Source: Psychrobacillus sp. INOP01 (GTDB lineage: Bacteria > Bacillota > Bacilli > Bacillales_A > Planococcaceae). From it: a DNA stretch of 64,000 nt. Of this stretch, positions 30,627 to 40,528 are shown in pieces; the first letter of the stretch is position 1, and every line of letters begins with the position of its first letter. The position numbers and the translations under genes are program-made. The notes below the pieces were generated by a model. The model saw only the letters and a program-made list of their open reading frames with translations, ran no database searches and had not been told where the DNA came from. The DNA lies in NCBI RefSeq assembly GCF_018140925.1, contig NZ_CP073315.1, positions 868,001 through 932,000 on the forward strand, read 5' to 3'.

Positions 30627-31826
30627 TTAGCTAATCAATTGAATATCAATGTATTGTTTCATGTTCTTCATTTTGAATTTCAACTCTTCTGAGGAACTAA
30701 ACTTTAGGAAAACAATTCCCACTATTTTATCTAAGCCTTTAAATATTTCTATTTGATCTTCATATTTTTTATTTATTACTTTTTGAATAATATTTTCTTT
30801 TATTTCATCAGAAAATACTATCTCTTTTAGCTTTCCTTTTTCAAATGAATGCAAGTAATAAGTGGCATAGTAATTCTGTACCTGCCTGTCATTAATTTCT
30901 ATCTTGTTGTTATTTAAAGCTGCTTCAACGGTTGCTTTTACAAAGTCTACACCCGTTGCCATTTCTAATAGTTGAGATATCATATGCCCACCATTCCTAG
31001 CAGCCATTTCAATAATATATGGTTCTCCATTTCTATCAAACAGAACTTCAATATTAAAGACTCCCCTACTTATGTTCAATAAATTTATTACTTCTTGCAG
31101 TTCCTTGCGTACTAGTATTAGCCTTTCTTCCTCTATAAAAACTGGATAACTGTTACCTGTTGGAATAAATACATTTTTCTCTATATCTCTATATCCATTT
31201 AAAAATCCAAAACATTCAATAACTCCATCTACTACGATTATGTCTCCACCAATCATGCACTCATGTGTCATATCAATATACTCTTCGAGAATGACTAGTT
31301 TTTGTTTTGAATTTAAAAGAGCTTTATCAAACGCCCTATCAAACTCTTCCAGAGAAAATATCCGTGTAACTCCTCTACTTCCTGAAGAATCTACAGGTTT
31401 TACCATTATCGGAAATTCAAAATCTGTAAGGCAATCCTTTGCTTCACTTTTTGAATGGTTGCTTCTCACTTTAGGACAATTAAAGCCGTTATTCATTAAA
31501 AAATCTCTGAATAGGTTTTTATTCGATAAAATTAATACGGATTCATATGGATTTGATGGTAAGTTTAATTTGTTTGCTACATAAGCTGCCGTAGCTGTTG
31601 CTACTTCTGATGAATAAGCAACAATTCCATCGATATTCTTTTGCTTTGCAATTTCTAGTACCGCTTCCTTATCCGTTGTGCTTACACAATAATATTCATC
31701 AGAATGATATTGTCCTGGATTATCTATTAAATAATCACATAAAATAGTGTAATATCCTTGTTCTTTTGCACATTTAATCGCAATAACTTGCTGAGCAGAT
31801 CCACCAAGTAACATGATTTTCTTCAT
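30627..31826 (-). CDS. ATP-grasp carboxylate-amine ligase, paralog 1
   Basis: A 399-residue ATP-grasp protein. An N-terminal pre-ATP-grasp Rossmann-like domain begins MLLGGSAQQ. The ATP-grasp core has MVKPVDSSGSRGV (about 138-150) and the metal-binding FNIEVLFDRNGEPYIIEM with the downstream RNGG (about 253-277). Such enzymes form an acyl phosphate and then an amide bond. It is clearly related to the protein at 34917-36128 over its full length. The position among amino-sugar genes suggests amide coupling to the sugar or to an amino acid. Confidence 0.85.
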   Translation of the reverse strand: MKKIMLLGGSAQQVIAIKCAKEQGYYTILCDYLIDNPGQYHSDEYYCVSTTDKEAVLEIAKQKNIDGIVAYSSEVATATAAYVANKLNLPSNPYESVLILSNKNLFRDFLMNNGFNCPKVRSNHSKSEAKDCLTDFEFPIMVKPVDSSGSRGVTRIFSLEEFDRAFDKALLNSKQKLVILEEYIDMTHECMIGGDIIVVDGVIECFGFLNGYRDIEKNVFIPTGNSYPVFIEEERLILVRKELQEVINLLNISRGVFNIEVLFDRNGEPYIIEMAARNGGHMISQLLEMATGVDFVKATVEAALNNNKIEINDRQVQNYYATYYLHSFEKGKLKEIVFSDEIKENIIQKVINKKYEDQIEIFKGLDKIVGIVFLKFSSSEELKFKMKNMKQYIDIQLIS

Positions 31827-31844
31827 ACATACACCCCAATAATC

Positions 31845-32879
31845 TTAATGTTTTTTTGAAGTCTTGTTAGCATTAGAAATATGAGACATTGTCCATTTTC
31901 TATTTTCTAAATACCATTGTATTGTTTTTGAAAGACCGTCATTGAATGTATTAGAAGGAACCCATCCCAACTCTTCACTAATCTTAGTATTAGCAATCGC
32001 ATATCTTCTATCATGCCCCAAACGATCCTCAACAAATTCGATTAAATCCTCACTTTTGTTTAAATAATTTAAAATGAATTTAATAGTTTCTATATTTTCT
32101 TTTTCATTATTTCCACCGATGTTGTATACCTCTCCAATTCTTCCGTTATGGAAAACTGAATCGATTGCCGAGCAGTGGTCCTCCACATACAGCCAATCTC
32201 TTACTTGTTTTCCATCTCCATAGACTGGTATTGGAAGATTATTTAAAGCCTGTGAAATAACCAAAGGGATTAACTTTTCAGGATATTGATATGGACCATA
32301 ATTATTTGAGCATCTAGTAATAACAGCAGGTAATTTGTACGTTTCATAATAAGCTCTCACCATTAAATCTGCAGATGCTTTGGAGGCAGAATAAGGACTA
32401 TTCGGTGAGAGATTTGTCTTTTCAGTAAAATATCCTTCTTTACCTAAAGCACCGTAAACTTCGTCCGTAGAAATTTGGATAAATTTAACGTCGTCTTTAT
32501 ATTCAGTGCAATATTTATCTAATTTATGGACCTTCCAATAATGTTTGGCTGTATCTAATAATGCCTGTGTACCAAACACATTTGTTTTTAAGAAAACTTC
32601 TGGTTCATCAATACTTCTGTCTACATGAGATTCAGCTGCGAAGTGGATAACAGCTTGAATATCATATTGGTGAAACAGTTTAGATAGTAGATCACGATCA
32701 CAAATATCTCCTTTTACAAAGTGATATCTTTCTTCGTGCTCGATATCCTTTAAATTTTGCAGATTACCAGCATACGTTAATAAATCCAGATTAACTATTG
32801 TGTAATCATATTTTGATAGCATATATTTTATAAAATTTGATCCGATGAATCCTGCGCCACCTGTAACTAAGATATTCAT
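31845..32879 (-). CDS. rfbB: dTDP-glucose 4,6-dehydratase RfbB
   Basis: Converts dTDP-glucose to dTDP-4-keto-6-deoxyglucose with bound NAD. The 344-residue protein has TGGAGFIGSNF (residues 6-16), the active-site STDEVYGALG, and the catalytic YSASKAS (YxxxK). It lies 11 bp after rfbA. No rfbC (3,5-epimerase) or rfbD (reductase) follows, so rhamnose is not the evident product. Confidence 0.96.
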   Translation of the reverse strand: MNILVTGGAGFIGSNFIKYMLSKYDYTIVNLDLLTYAGNLQNLKDIEHEERYHFVKGDICDRDLLSKLFHQYDIQAVIHFAAESHVDRSIDEPEVFLKTNVFGTQALLDTAKHYWKVHKLDKYCTEYKDDVKFIQISTDEVYGALGKEGYFTEKTNLSPNSPYSASKASADLMVRAYYETYKLPAVITRCSNNYGPYQYPEKLIPLVISQALNNLPIPVYGDGKQVRDWLYVEDHCSAIDSVFHNGRIGEVYNIGGNNEKENIETIKFILNYLNKSEDLIEFVEDRLGHDRRYAIANTKISEELGWVPSNTFNDGLSKTIQWYLENRKWTMSHISNANKTSKKH

Positions 32880-32890
32880 CCTAATCTCCT

Positions 32891-33769
32891 TTATGCTCTA
32901 TTAGAATTTGCAACATCTACTAAATACTTGCCGTAGTTTGTCTTCATTAACGGTTCCGCGAGCTTTAGTAATTGTTCTTTCGATATATAGTTTCTGCGAA
33001 AGGCTATTTCCTCAATACATGAAACATATAATCCCTGTCGGTTTTGGATAGCTTCTACAAAATTAGATGCCTCTAAAAGAGACTCATGGGTTCCAGTATC
33101 TAACCAAGCTAATCCTCTTCCCATTATTTTTACCTTCAATTCTCCCAATTGAAGGTACTCATTAATAATAGAAGTAATTTCTATTTCTCCTCGATCAGAA
33201 GGTTTAACCTCTTTAGCTATTTTTGTTACTTGATTATCAAAAAAATAGAGACCTGGTATCGCGTAAAAGGATTTTGGATTCTCGGGTTTTTCTTCTATTG
33301 AAATAGCATTTTCTTCTTCATCTACCTCTACTACACCATATGCTCTAGGGTCCCTCACATAACACCCGAATATAAGGGCACCTTTTGATAAGTTAGTTGC
33401 TGCTTCCTGTACTTTATGCCCAAAATTAGAGCCATAAAAAATATTGTCACCGAGCACTAAAGCAACTGAAGAGTCGCCTATAAATTCCTCACCAATAATA
33501 AAGGCATCTGCAAGACCTGTTGGATTTTCTTGTATGGCATATGTTAAATCCACCCCTATTTTAGTACCATCTTCCAATAATTCTTGAAATCCCTCTATAT
33601 CTCTTGGAGTAGAAATAATTAGTATGTCTCTTATTCCCGCAAGCATTAAAACTGATAGAGGATAATAAATCATTGGTTTATCGTAAACTGGTAGCATTTG
33701 CTTAGAGATAGCCTTTGTTAGCGGATATAAACGAGTACCAGATCCACCAGCTAAAATAATTCCTTTCAT
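32891..33769 (-). CDS. rfbA: Glucose-1-phosphate thymidylyltransferase RfbA
   Basis: Makes dTDP-glucose from glucose 1-phosphate and dTTP. The 292-residue product has the nucleotide-binding [17 protein letters not shown] (residues 8-24), the VLGDNIFYG motif and [10 protein letters not shown]. The start overlaps the aminotransferase stop by 4 bp, tying amino-sugar synthesis to dTDP-glucose supply. Confidence 0.97.
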   Translation of the reverse strand: MKGIILAGGSGTRLYPLTKAISKQMLPVYDKPMIYYPLSVLMLAGIRDILIISTPRDIEGFQELLEDGTKIGVDLTYAIQENPTGLADAFIIGEEFIGDSSVALVLGDNIFYGSNFGHKVQEAATNLSKGALIFGCYVRDPRAYGVVEVDEEENAISIEEKPENPKSFYAIPGLYFFDNQVTKIAKEVKPSDRGEIEITSIINEYLQLGELKVKIMGRGLAWLDTGTHESLLEASNFVEAIQNRQGLYVSCIEEIAFRRNYISKEQLLKLAEPLMKTNYGKYLVDVANSNRA

Positions 33770-34884
33770 ATAGAATCACGGATCACTTTACAAATTTTCT
33801 CAACCGATTCAAGTTGCAATTCACCGTAATATGGCATAGCAAGTACTTGTGTCACAGCTTTATTGGCAATCGGAAGATTTTCTTTACGAGCAGATTCTAA
33901 ATGCTGATACCATTCAAAGTCGCTACATAAAGGATAAAAATACTTTCGTGTAAATACGTTGTACTCTTTTAGTTTCTCGTGTAGCCAATCTCTTGATCTT
34001 CCATACAACTCTTCATCTATTTGAATGACAAAATACTGATAACTGCTGCATTCATCTTCTAATTTCGTCAACACGTTAATACCAGGTACGTCGGTCAAGT
34101 ACAATTCATACGCTCTTTTTATTTCATGTCTTTTCTTGCGTTCGGTTTCCACAAGCTTTAATACTTCAAGTCCAACTACCGCCTGAATTTCGTTTAACTT
34201 TGCATTTAGACCTGAAAGAACCACCTCCTCTGGGTTTGCTATTCCAAAATTTTTTAGGAGGCTCAGTTTTTCAACTAAACTATTGTCTCTAAAAGTTAAT
34301 GCTCCGCCTTCTACAGTATTAAAGAGTTTTGTTGCATGGAAACTGAACATCGTCATATCACCGTAATTGCCAATAGCTTTATTATTTAGATTTGTTCCAA
34401 ATGTATGGGCACCATCATAAATTACCTTCAAATTATATTTGTTTGCGATTGATTGAATTTGTTCTACATCACATGGGTTTCCAAATGTGTGAACACCAAG
34501 AATAGCAGAAGTTTTTTCCGTAATGAGGGGTTCGATTTTTGCAGCGTCTAGGGTAAGTGTTGTGGGATCTATATCACAAAAAACAGGAGTTAAATTATTC
34601 CAATCTAATGCTTGAACTGTTGCGGGAAAAGTAAATGGAGTTGTAATAACTTCTCCGGTTAAATTTAAAGCTCTTAAACCTAAGAGTAATGCGAATGTCC
34701 CATTATTAAATAGGGATAAATTTTCTACTTGCAAATATTGTTTTAGTTCTTCTTTCAAATAGTCTTCCTGAGGGCCATTATTTGTAAGCCATTTACTATC
34801 CCAAACATCTTTTAGCTTAGCGTATACATCATTTAGATCAGGAAGTAATGGTCTTGTAATGTATATAGATTCATCTTTTATCAT
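33766..34884 (-). CDS. DegT/DnrJ/EryC1-family sugar aminotransferase, VioA-like
   Basis: A 372-residue PLP aminotransferase of nucleotide keto-sugars. The PLP lysine is in [16 protein letters not shown] (about residue 182), with the preceding DGAHTFGT motif holding the PLP-binding aspartate. The N-terminal [11 protein letters not shown] and SLFNNGT blocks resemble VioA-type enzymes that make dTDP-4-amino-4,6-dideoxyglucose. Coupling to rfbA and rfbB supports a dTDP-4-keto substrate. Position 3 versus 4 of amination cannot be decided by eye. Confidence 0.85.
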   Translation of the reverse strand: MIKDESIYITRPLLPDLNDVYAKLKDVWDSKWLTNNGPQEDYLKEELKQYLQVENLSLFNNGTFALLLGLRALNLTGEVITTPFTFPATVQALDWNNLTPVFCDIDPTTLTLDAAKIEPLITEKTSAILGVHTFGNPCDVEQIQSIANKYNLKVIYDGAHTFGTNLNNKAIGNYGDMTMFSFHATKLFNTVEGGALTFRDNSLVEKLSLLKNFGIANPEEVVLSGLNAKLNEIQAVVGLEVLKLVETERKKRHEIKRAYELYLTDVPGINVLTKLEDECSSYQYFVIQIDEELYGRSRDWLHEKLKEYNVFTRKYFYPLCSDFEWYQHLESARKENLPIANKAVTQVLAMPYYGELQLESVEKICKVIRDSI

Positions 34885-34916
34885 CTAAAACTCCCTTTTA
34901 ATCTCATTTGGATTGA

Positions 34917-36128
34917 TTACTCCATATCGTCTAATTGAATTTCAATGAACTTATTCATATTTTTCATTTTGAAATTTAATTCTTCTAAACTTCTATATTT
35001 CAAAAAAATAATTCCCATTGCTTTACTAGAGTTGTCAAATATTTCAACTTCTTCATTTACCTCTTTAAAGATAATTTTGTCAATTATATTCTCTTGTATG
35101 TCCTTGGAGAATATAATGTTTTTTAATCTACCTGCTTTAGAAGAATGGATGATATAAGTTGAAAAATAAGAATCTAATGGTAAAGAACAGCCAACTTTTA
35201 GTTCATCGATTTTTCCTAAAGCTGCTTCAACGGTAGCTTCAACTAAATCTACCCCTGTTATTATTTGGAGTAGTTGTGGTATCATATTCCCACCGTTTCT
35301 TGGTCCCATTTCTATAATGTATGGACCTCTATCTTTACTGAACATTACTTCAATATTAAATGCTCCCATTCTTATGTCCAGAAGGGTTATTACTTTTTGT
35401 AACTCATCATGTATTAAATGTATTTTTTCTTCCTCGATTAATAATGGATAGCTCTTACCTATTGGTACCAAGGAATTGATTTCTTTACTTCTATGACAAT
35501 TTAATAACCCAAAGAAGTCTATTTTTCCATTAACAACAAAAATATCACCCCCAACCATATACTCATGTGACATCTCAATAAACTCTTCAATAATCACCTG
35601 ATTATTCTTGGAGTAAGAAATTGCCGTATTAAATGCATCATTTAATTCTTCTTGTTTATCAATTTTGGAAACACCTTTACTACCTGAGGAGTCAGTTGGC
35701 TTAACTATTAATGGAAACTGAAATTCACTTAAACTATTAATTGCTTCTTCAACGTTTTTGAAGCTTTTTGCTTTAGGACAATTAAAATTATTTTTGAATA
35801 GAAATTCTCTAAATAAGTATTTATTTGACAGCACTAGTACTGACTCGTAGGAATTCGAAGGCAAATTTAATCTATTACTAACAAATGCTGCAGTTGCTGC
35901 AGCTGGATCGGATGCATATGCCACAATTCCATCAATCTTTTTTTGCATCGCGATTATGCAAATTGCCTCTTTATCAGTTGTGCTCTCACAATAAAATTCA
36001 TCTGAATAATATTGACCTGGATTGTCTTGTAAGAAATCACATAATATCGTATGATAACCCTGTTTTTGGGCATATTGTATTGCTGGTAACTGTTGTATTG
36101 AGCCTCCAAGGAACATGACTTTTCTCAT
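34917..36128 (-). CDS. ATP-grasp carboxylate-amine ligase, paralog 2
   Basis: A 403-residue ATP-grasp protein parallel to the one at 30627-31826. Shared blocks include ILCD, DNPGQY, STTDKEA, IDGIVAY, LNLPSN, FNCPK, KPxDSSGSxGV, GGDI and FNIEV. The metal-binding region ends in IIEMGPRNGG. It starts by a one-base overlap with the wzx stop (TAATG). Two non-identical copies suggest two different carboxylate or amine substrates, perhaps sequential couplings. Confidence 0.85.
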   Translation of the reverse strand: MRKVMFLGGSIQQLPAIQYAQKQGYHTILCDFLQDNPGQYYSDEFYCESTTDKEAICIIAMQKKIDGIVAYASDPAAATAAFVSNRLNLPSNSYESVLVLSNKYLFREFLFKNNFNCPKAKSFKNVEEAINSLSEFQFPLIVKPTDSSGSKGVSKIDKQEELNDAFNTAISYSKNNQVIIEEFIEMSHEYMVGGDIFVVNGKIDFFGLLNCHRSKEINSLVPIGKSYPLLIEEEKIHLIHDELQKVITLLDIRMGAFNIEVMFSKDRGPYIIEMGPRNGGNMIPQLLQIITGVDLVEATVEAALGKIDELKVGCSLPLDSYFSTYIIHSSKAGRLKNIIFSKDIQENIIDKIIFKEVNEEVEIFDNSSKAMGIIFLKYRSLEELNFKMKNMNKFIEIQLDDME

Positions 36129-37612
36129 TAATTCCCCTCACTTTTTCTTGATTTCTGACCAGATAAGAAAGACCTTAATAGTTCTATTAAAAGAAGCAAC
36201 TCACGAATATTACAGATTTTACTTAATCCTATATAAGCTCCAATACCTATACTAATTTGTAAAATAAGAGTGGAAATACTCCCGAGTGTTATTATCTTAC
36301 CAATCATAACTACAATAGCTCCCATTACAATGGAAACCCCCAAAATCGGTAGTAGGTCTTTTACCTGTTCTTTAGTCGAATATGAAATCTCTCTTGCTGA
36401 ATAATGCATATTAATAAGTAATGAAAGATAAGAATTTATGACTGCCGCGCAAATTAATCCAATGATTCCTAGCTTAAATAAGAAAGAAAGTACAATAAGT
36501 ATGGTGAGAAGGCCTTTTTTAATAATTTCTAATCGCAAAAACAAATCAGATCTACCTTTGACTTGTAAAATATTTAAGTTTAAAGCGTGAAGTGGATATA
36601 ACATTCCTGCAAAGCACAGCAATTGAAAATATATGACTGAAGGCATCCACTTCTCTCCAAAAAGAATTAGGAATATTGGGTTCCCTATTGCTGCCAAGCC
36701 AATTAACAATGGAAAGTTAATAAATGCAGAAAGTTTAATTATTTTCTTGAATCCTAGTTCAAGACGATTCTCATCCTCTTGGATACTACTAAGCACTGGA
36801 TACGTTACTCGTTGTACTGTCGAAGCTAAGGATTGCGATGCAAGGTCCCTAACTTTTACCGCATTTGTATAATATCCAAGCTGTGTAATTGAAAAAAACT
36901 TACCTATTATTAAAAAATAGAGATTGTTATAGAAAGTATCTATGAGACCAGAAAGAAGTAATTTTGAACCAAAACTAAAAAAACGTTTAAAGGATTGGTA
37001 ATTAAAAACAAAACTTGGTAGCCATCTATTATAAATAATGAGCAACAAAGCCTGAATTAGCTGAAGTAAAATCATATTAACTACCAGACTCCAGACTCCA
37101 AATCCTAAAACTGCTACAATTATTGTAATTGTTCCTGAAGTTACGGATGATATGACACTGATTTTTGTAATTGTACGAAAGTCAATCCTCTTCATAAGCA
37201 TAACTCTTTGAATAATTGCAAAGGCATTAATGATAATGACAATAGAAAGCACTCGAATAATCTCTAGTAATTGAGGTTCTTCAAAAAAAACACTAATTCC
37301 TTTAGAGCTGATAAAGAGTATTCCATATAATACAAAGGAGATTCCTAGATTAAAAAAGAACACAGTTGAATAATCTTCCTGAGTTGTGTGCTGATCTCTT
37401 ATGAGGGCCTGGGTAAATCCACTGTCCACAATAGAGTAAGAAATAGCGATAAATACTAAAATCATTCCAAACACACCAAAATGCTCTGGCACTAATAACC
37501 TAGCTAAAATTATTTGTATAATAAACTGAATCCCGTAATTTGCCATCAATTCAGTAAAACTCCAAACAATCGCTCGTGTCGTCTTATTCGTTAAAGAGGC
37601 TGTACCTTTCAT
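36128..37612 (-). CDS. Wzx-type polysaccharide flippase
   Basis: A 494-residue MOP-superfamily protein with about 12-14 hydrophobic segments, resembling WzxC/TuaB-type exporters. The N-terminal ILARLLVPEHFGVFG and the internal GFGVWSLVVN motifs are typical. It flips the undecaprenyl-PP-linked repeat across the membrane. It lies 10 bp after the GT2 gene and overlaps the downstream ATP-grasp by one base. Confidence 0.9.
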   Translation of the reverse strand: MKGTASLTNKTTRAIVWSFTELMANYGIQFIIQIILARLLVPEHFGVFGMILVFIAISYSIVDSGFTQALIRDQHTTQEDYSTVFFFNLGISFVLYGILFISSKGISVFFEEPQLLEIIRVLSIVIIINAFAIIQRVMLMKRIDFRTITKISVISSVTSGTITIIVAVLGFGVWSLVVNMILLQLIQALLLIIYNRWLPSFVFNYQSFKRFFSFGSKLLLSGLIDTFYNNLYFLIIGKFFSITQLGYYTNAVKVRDLASQSLASTVQRVTYPVLSSIQEDENRLELGFKKIIKLSAFINFPLLIGLAAIGNPIFLILFGEKWMPSVIYFQLLCFAGMLYPLHALNLNILQVKGRSDLFLRLEIIKKGLLTILIVLSFLFKLGIIGLICAAVINSYLSLLINMHYSAREISYSTKEQVKDLLPILGVSIVMGAIVVMIGKIITLGSISTLILQISIGIGAYIGLSKICNIRELLLLIELLRSFLSGQKSRKSEGN

Positions 37613-37621
37613 ATGATGTCC

Positions 37622-38617
37622 TTAATCATTTGGTTTTTTCATATATTTAGTAGTTTTTAAGCTGGATAATTTCATAAACAACTGCGGATAATTACAGCGT
37701 AGAAATACTTTAAGATGTACACTTACTTTGTACATTAAAGAATAGTTAGGTATTGTTTTATTCTTTATCCTTTTCTTTTGGAGGATTAATAATTCATATT
37801 CTAAGCCTTCCTGAACCTTTGCTATTTCATTTTTATACCTATATTCCGAGTATTCATTAAAGCCGTTTAACAGGTTAATAATTCCACTATTTATTTGAGT
37901 AACCTTTTCTCTATTATTACTGCTAAGAATCATGCGATTTGTCCATGATCCCTCTACACCACTTCGATATGCGCACATGCATTTATCCATATAATACGCA
38001 TACCCGTGACTTGCGAGTAACATCTGCATTGGATAATCACCTATTGGTGCTGTTTCATAAAAGTGAGGTGGATTTTCCATTAAGTTTTTAGGATAAAATA
38101 ACGATGGTGTTGGACAAAACCCTCCACCTCCAGTAATAATATCCTCCATTGGGCTAACTTGATCAGTAACATAAGGTCTAATAAATCTATCAGTTCTTTT
38201 ACTCGGTGCCTGAATTATTTCAGCAGAATGAAAGCATAAAGTACAATCTGGATGATTCTCCATATAGTCTACTTGCCGCTGCAGTTTATTAGGATCTGTC
38301 CAATAATCATCCCCTTCGCATTCAGCAATATACTTTCCTTTACTGTTTTGAATAAGTCGTTGCGAATTTTTTCTTGCACCTATATTAGTTGGAGATGTTA
38401 TTATTCTAATTTTATCTGGATACAAATTTGCATAGTGATCTACTATTTTTCTAGTATTATCAGTGCTACAATCTTCCCCAATTAGAATTTCATATTTAAA
38501 GTCTGTTATTTGATTTACAAAACTTTCAATTGCCTCAGCTATAAAATTCTCATGATTGTAAGTAGTACAGTTGACACTGACTAAGATATTCAATCTACCA
38601 CTCATTTCTTCGTTCAT
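37622..38617 (-). CDS. Glycosyltransferase, GT2 family
   Basis: A 331-residue GT-A fold enzyme. Nucleotide-sugar binding motifs are VSVNCTTYNHENFI near the N terminus, EDCSTDNT, and the DxD-like ECEGDDYW near residue 105. The start overlaps wzy by 23 bp. An alternative ATG five codons later (MSGRLN) is possible, because neither has a strong ribosome site. It probably adds an inner sugar of the repeat unit. Confidence 0.88.
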   Translation of the reverse strand: MNEEMSGRLNILVSVNCTTYNHENFIAEAIESFVNQITDFKYEILIGEDCSTDNTRKIVDHYANLYPDKIRIITSPTNIGARKNSQRLIQNSKGKYIAECEGDDYWTDPNKLQRQVDYMENHPDCTLCFHSAEIIQAPSKRTDRFIRPYVTDQVSPMEDIITGGGGFCPTPSLFYPKNLMENPPHFYETAPIGDYPMQMLLASHGYAYYMDKCMCAYRSGVEGSWTNRMILSSNNREKVTQINSGIINLLNGFNEYSEYRYKNEIAKVQEGLEYELLILQKKRIKNKTIPNYSLMYKVSVHLKVFLRCNYPQLFMKLSSLKTTKYMKKPND

Positions 38618-39758
38618 TTAATGGAATCCATGCTAAAGCTAGTAGCAGCCAAAAATGTCTCCAATGTAATGTATCAACAAAAAAACTATTAAATGCTAAA
38701 CCTATTAGACTTGCAAAAATGACGACATAAAAAACGCCATCCTCCCGCTTCGAACTCCAGTAACTGGAAAGTGCTTTAAACGTACTTACAATGAGAAAAA
38801 AACTGAAAGATAAAATACCGATTACACCGTTCTCTGTAAAAACCCGGGCGTAAAGGCTATGTGGAGAATATTTAAAGGTATTCTCAGACTGACCTGACCC
38901 AATTCCGAGTGGGTTAGAAATTCCACTTTCAAATGCCGCAAGCTGCGTTCCAAATCGCTCATTATCATAATTTTGAAAGCTTAATCGAGATACGAGTAAA
39001 TCTTCGATTAAAGGAGTTTGAATTATAAATAAAATAATCGGAATCCCGGCAATTACGATAAATAATACAGTATGAATTCTTCTTTTAAATAGATTTACTT
39101 TGAACAGAAATAGATAGATAAATAGAGAGATAAACAAGTTGCCCCATGCTGCTCTAGAAAAACTAATAATTACTGCAGCAATTAATATTAGAAAGGTAAG
39201 ATAGTAGAACATTTTTTTCTTTAATGGCATGTCCTTGCGCTCTGTCATACTTAACGAAAACAAGGCTGGCATAACTAAAAATGGACCAAAAACATTAGGA
39301 TCTTTGAAAAGTGCTTTGGCTCTTCCATACATTAAAAATAAATCACTAAAAGGTATGAGATTTAAAAAAGCTAAAATACCAATAATTGCTGAAAGACATG
39401 CAGATATTAAATAACCATGTAATATAAATTGCAAACGTATTCGAGTTATCCTTTTACTCAGCCCAATTATTCCAATCCACGTTAGTGCTAAGTAAAATGT
39501 AATTGCTGTAAAGAAAATAGAAGGTCCAATAGTTTTAATAAAAAATAAAGATAATATATTGCTTATTAAAAATATAGAGAGAATTATTATTGGAAAAACC
39601 ATTTCCTTTGAAAAGCTGTAGATAGAGAAAGTAAAACCTATTATTAAAAGTAGAATAATAAGTAGATCATAAGGAGATGGTTCGATGACAACGAAGGAGC
39701 TAACTGCCAATGTAAAAAATAAAAAATACGATATCCAATTATTACTTCTCTCAGCCAT
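38595..39758 (-). CDS. O-antigen ligase/polymerase family protein (Wzy)
   Basis: A 387-residue membrane protein with about ten hydrophobic segments and a large extracytoplasmic loop (about 255-305) containing GIGSGQSENTFKYSPHSLYAR. The histidine-bearing PHSLY is typical of the Wzy_C/O-antigen ligase family. It polymerises repeat units on the outer face of the membrane. Position between phosphatase and GT2 fits the Wzy role. Confidence 0.88.
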   Translation of the reverse strand: MAERSNNWISYFLFFTLAVSSFVVIEPSPYDLLIILLLIIGFTFSIYSFSKEMVFPIIILSIFLISNILSLFFIKTIGPSIFFTAITFYLALTWIGIIGLSKRITRIRLQFILHGYLISACLSAIIGILAFLNLIPFSDLFLMYGRAKALFKDPNVFGPFLVMPALFSLSMTERKDMPLKKKMFYYLTFLILIAAVIISFSRAAWGNLFISLFIYLFLFKVNLFKRRIHTVLFIVIAGIPIILFIIQTPLIEDLLVSRLSFQNYDNERFGTQLAAFESGISNPLGIGSGQSENTFKYSPHSLYARVFTENGVIGILSFSFFLIVSTFKALSSYWSSKREDGVFYVVIFASLIGLAFNSFFVDTLHWRHFWLLLALAWIPLNERRNEW

Positions 39759-39788
39759 TGTCTTCTCCTCATGTATAATATTTCCCTA

Positions 39789-40514
39789 CTATCTCTTTGT
39801 ATCCAATACGTAAAACTCGCTACCTTTTAAAACATGCTTTGCATTTTCTTTGAAATATTCTACTAAGTCAGTACTATATTTACTTTCAATATATTCATAT
39901 GCTTTGTTCAATAGAAAAGGTCGATGCCTTAAACTGTGCGCATCTGATGCAATAAAGTGAACAAGTTGTTCTTTTAGAAGCTGGTTCGAAAATGCCTTAA
40001 TTTTCCTTCCATTCTTTCCAAGTACACTTCCAGCTGTAATTTGTAAAAGTGCTCCTCTTGCTACAATTTCTAATACTTTATCTTTGTTCTGCAAGAGAAA
40101 TGCGTTCTTTTCTGGATGAGCAATGATTGGTATTAAGCCCTTTAATTGAAGTTTATATAATACATCGAATAGATAAGGAGGAAAGTGATTATTAGGTAAT
40201 TCAATTAGTAGATATTTCCCACTATTCGCTAGGGTTAATAAGTTATTATCTAATATACTTTCATTCAATAATATTTCCATTCCAGCATATAACGTAACGG
40301 GAATATTTTTTTCTAGTAATAGTGCATTCATTTCCCTTACCTTCGTGTATACAATCAATGATTTATTTTTATACGTTTCGTCTTGGTGCGGAGTTGCTAC
40401 AATATGTTTTATTCCGTTAGCTGCCGCATTCGCTATAAGCATCAATGATTGTTCTACTGTTGCAGCACCATCATCTAACCCTGGTAAAATATGATTATGA
40501 ATATCTACTAGCAA
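39789..40514 (-). CDS. Tyrosine-protein phosphatase, CpsB/YwqE type
   Basis: A 241-residue PHP-fold, metal-dependent phosphatase. Metal ligands appear in DIHNHILPGLDDGA (residues 4-17), HPEKN (about 139) and SDAHS (about 200). In Firmicutes it dephosphorylates the tyrosine kinase of the same locus and so controls chain length and output. It starts 14 bp after that kinase. Confidence 0.92.
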   Translation of the reverse strand: MLVDIHNHILPGLDDGAATVEQSLMLIANAAANGIKHIVATPHQDETYKNKSLIVYTKVREMNALLLEKNIPVTLYAGMEILLNESILDNNLLTLANSGKYLLIELPNNHFPPYLFDVLYKLQLKGLIPIIAHPEKNAFLLQNKDKVLEIVARGALLQITAGSVLGKNGRKIKAFSNQLLKEQLVHFIASDAHSLRHRPFLLNKAYEYIESKYSTDLVEYFKENAKHVLKGSEFYVLDTKR

Positions 40515-40528
40515 TTGTCTCCGCTCCT

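Noticed and set aside
31845-33769. Rhamnose biosynthesis
   Set aside because: Only rfbA and rfbB are present. No rfbC or rfbD occurs anywhere in the window.
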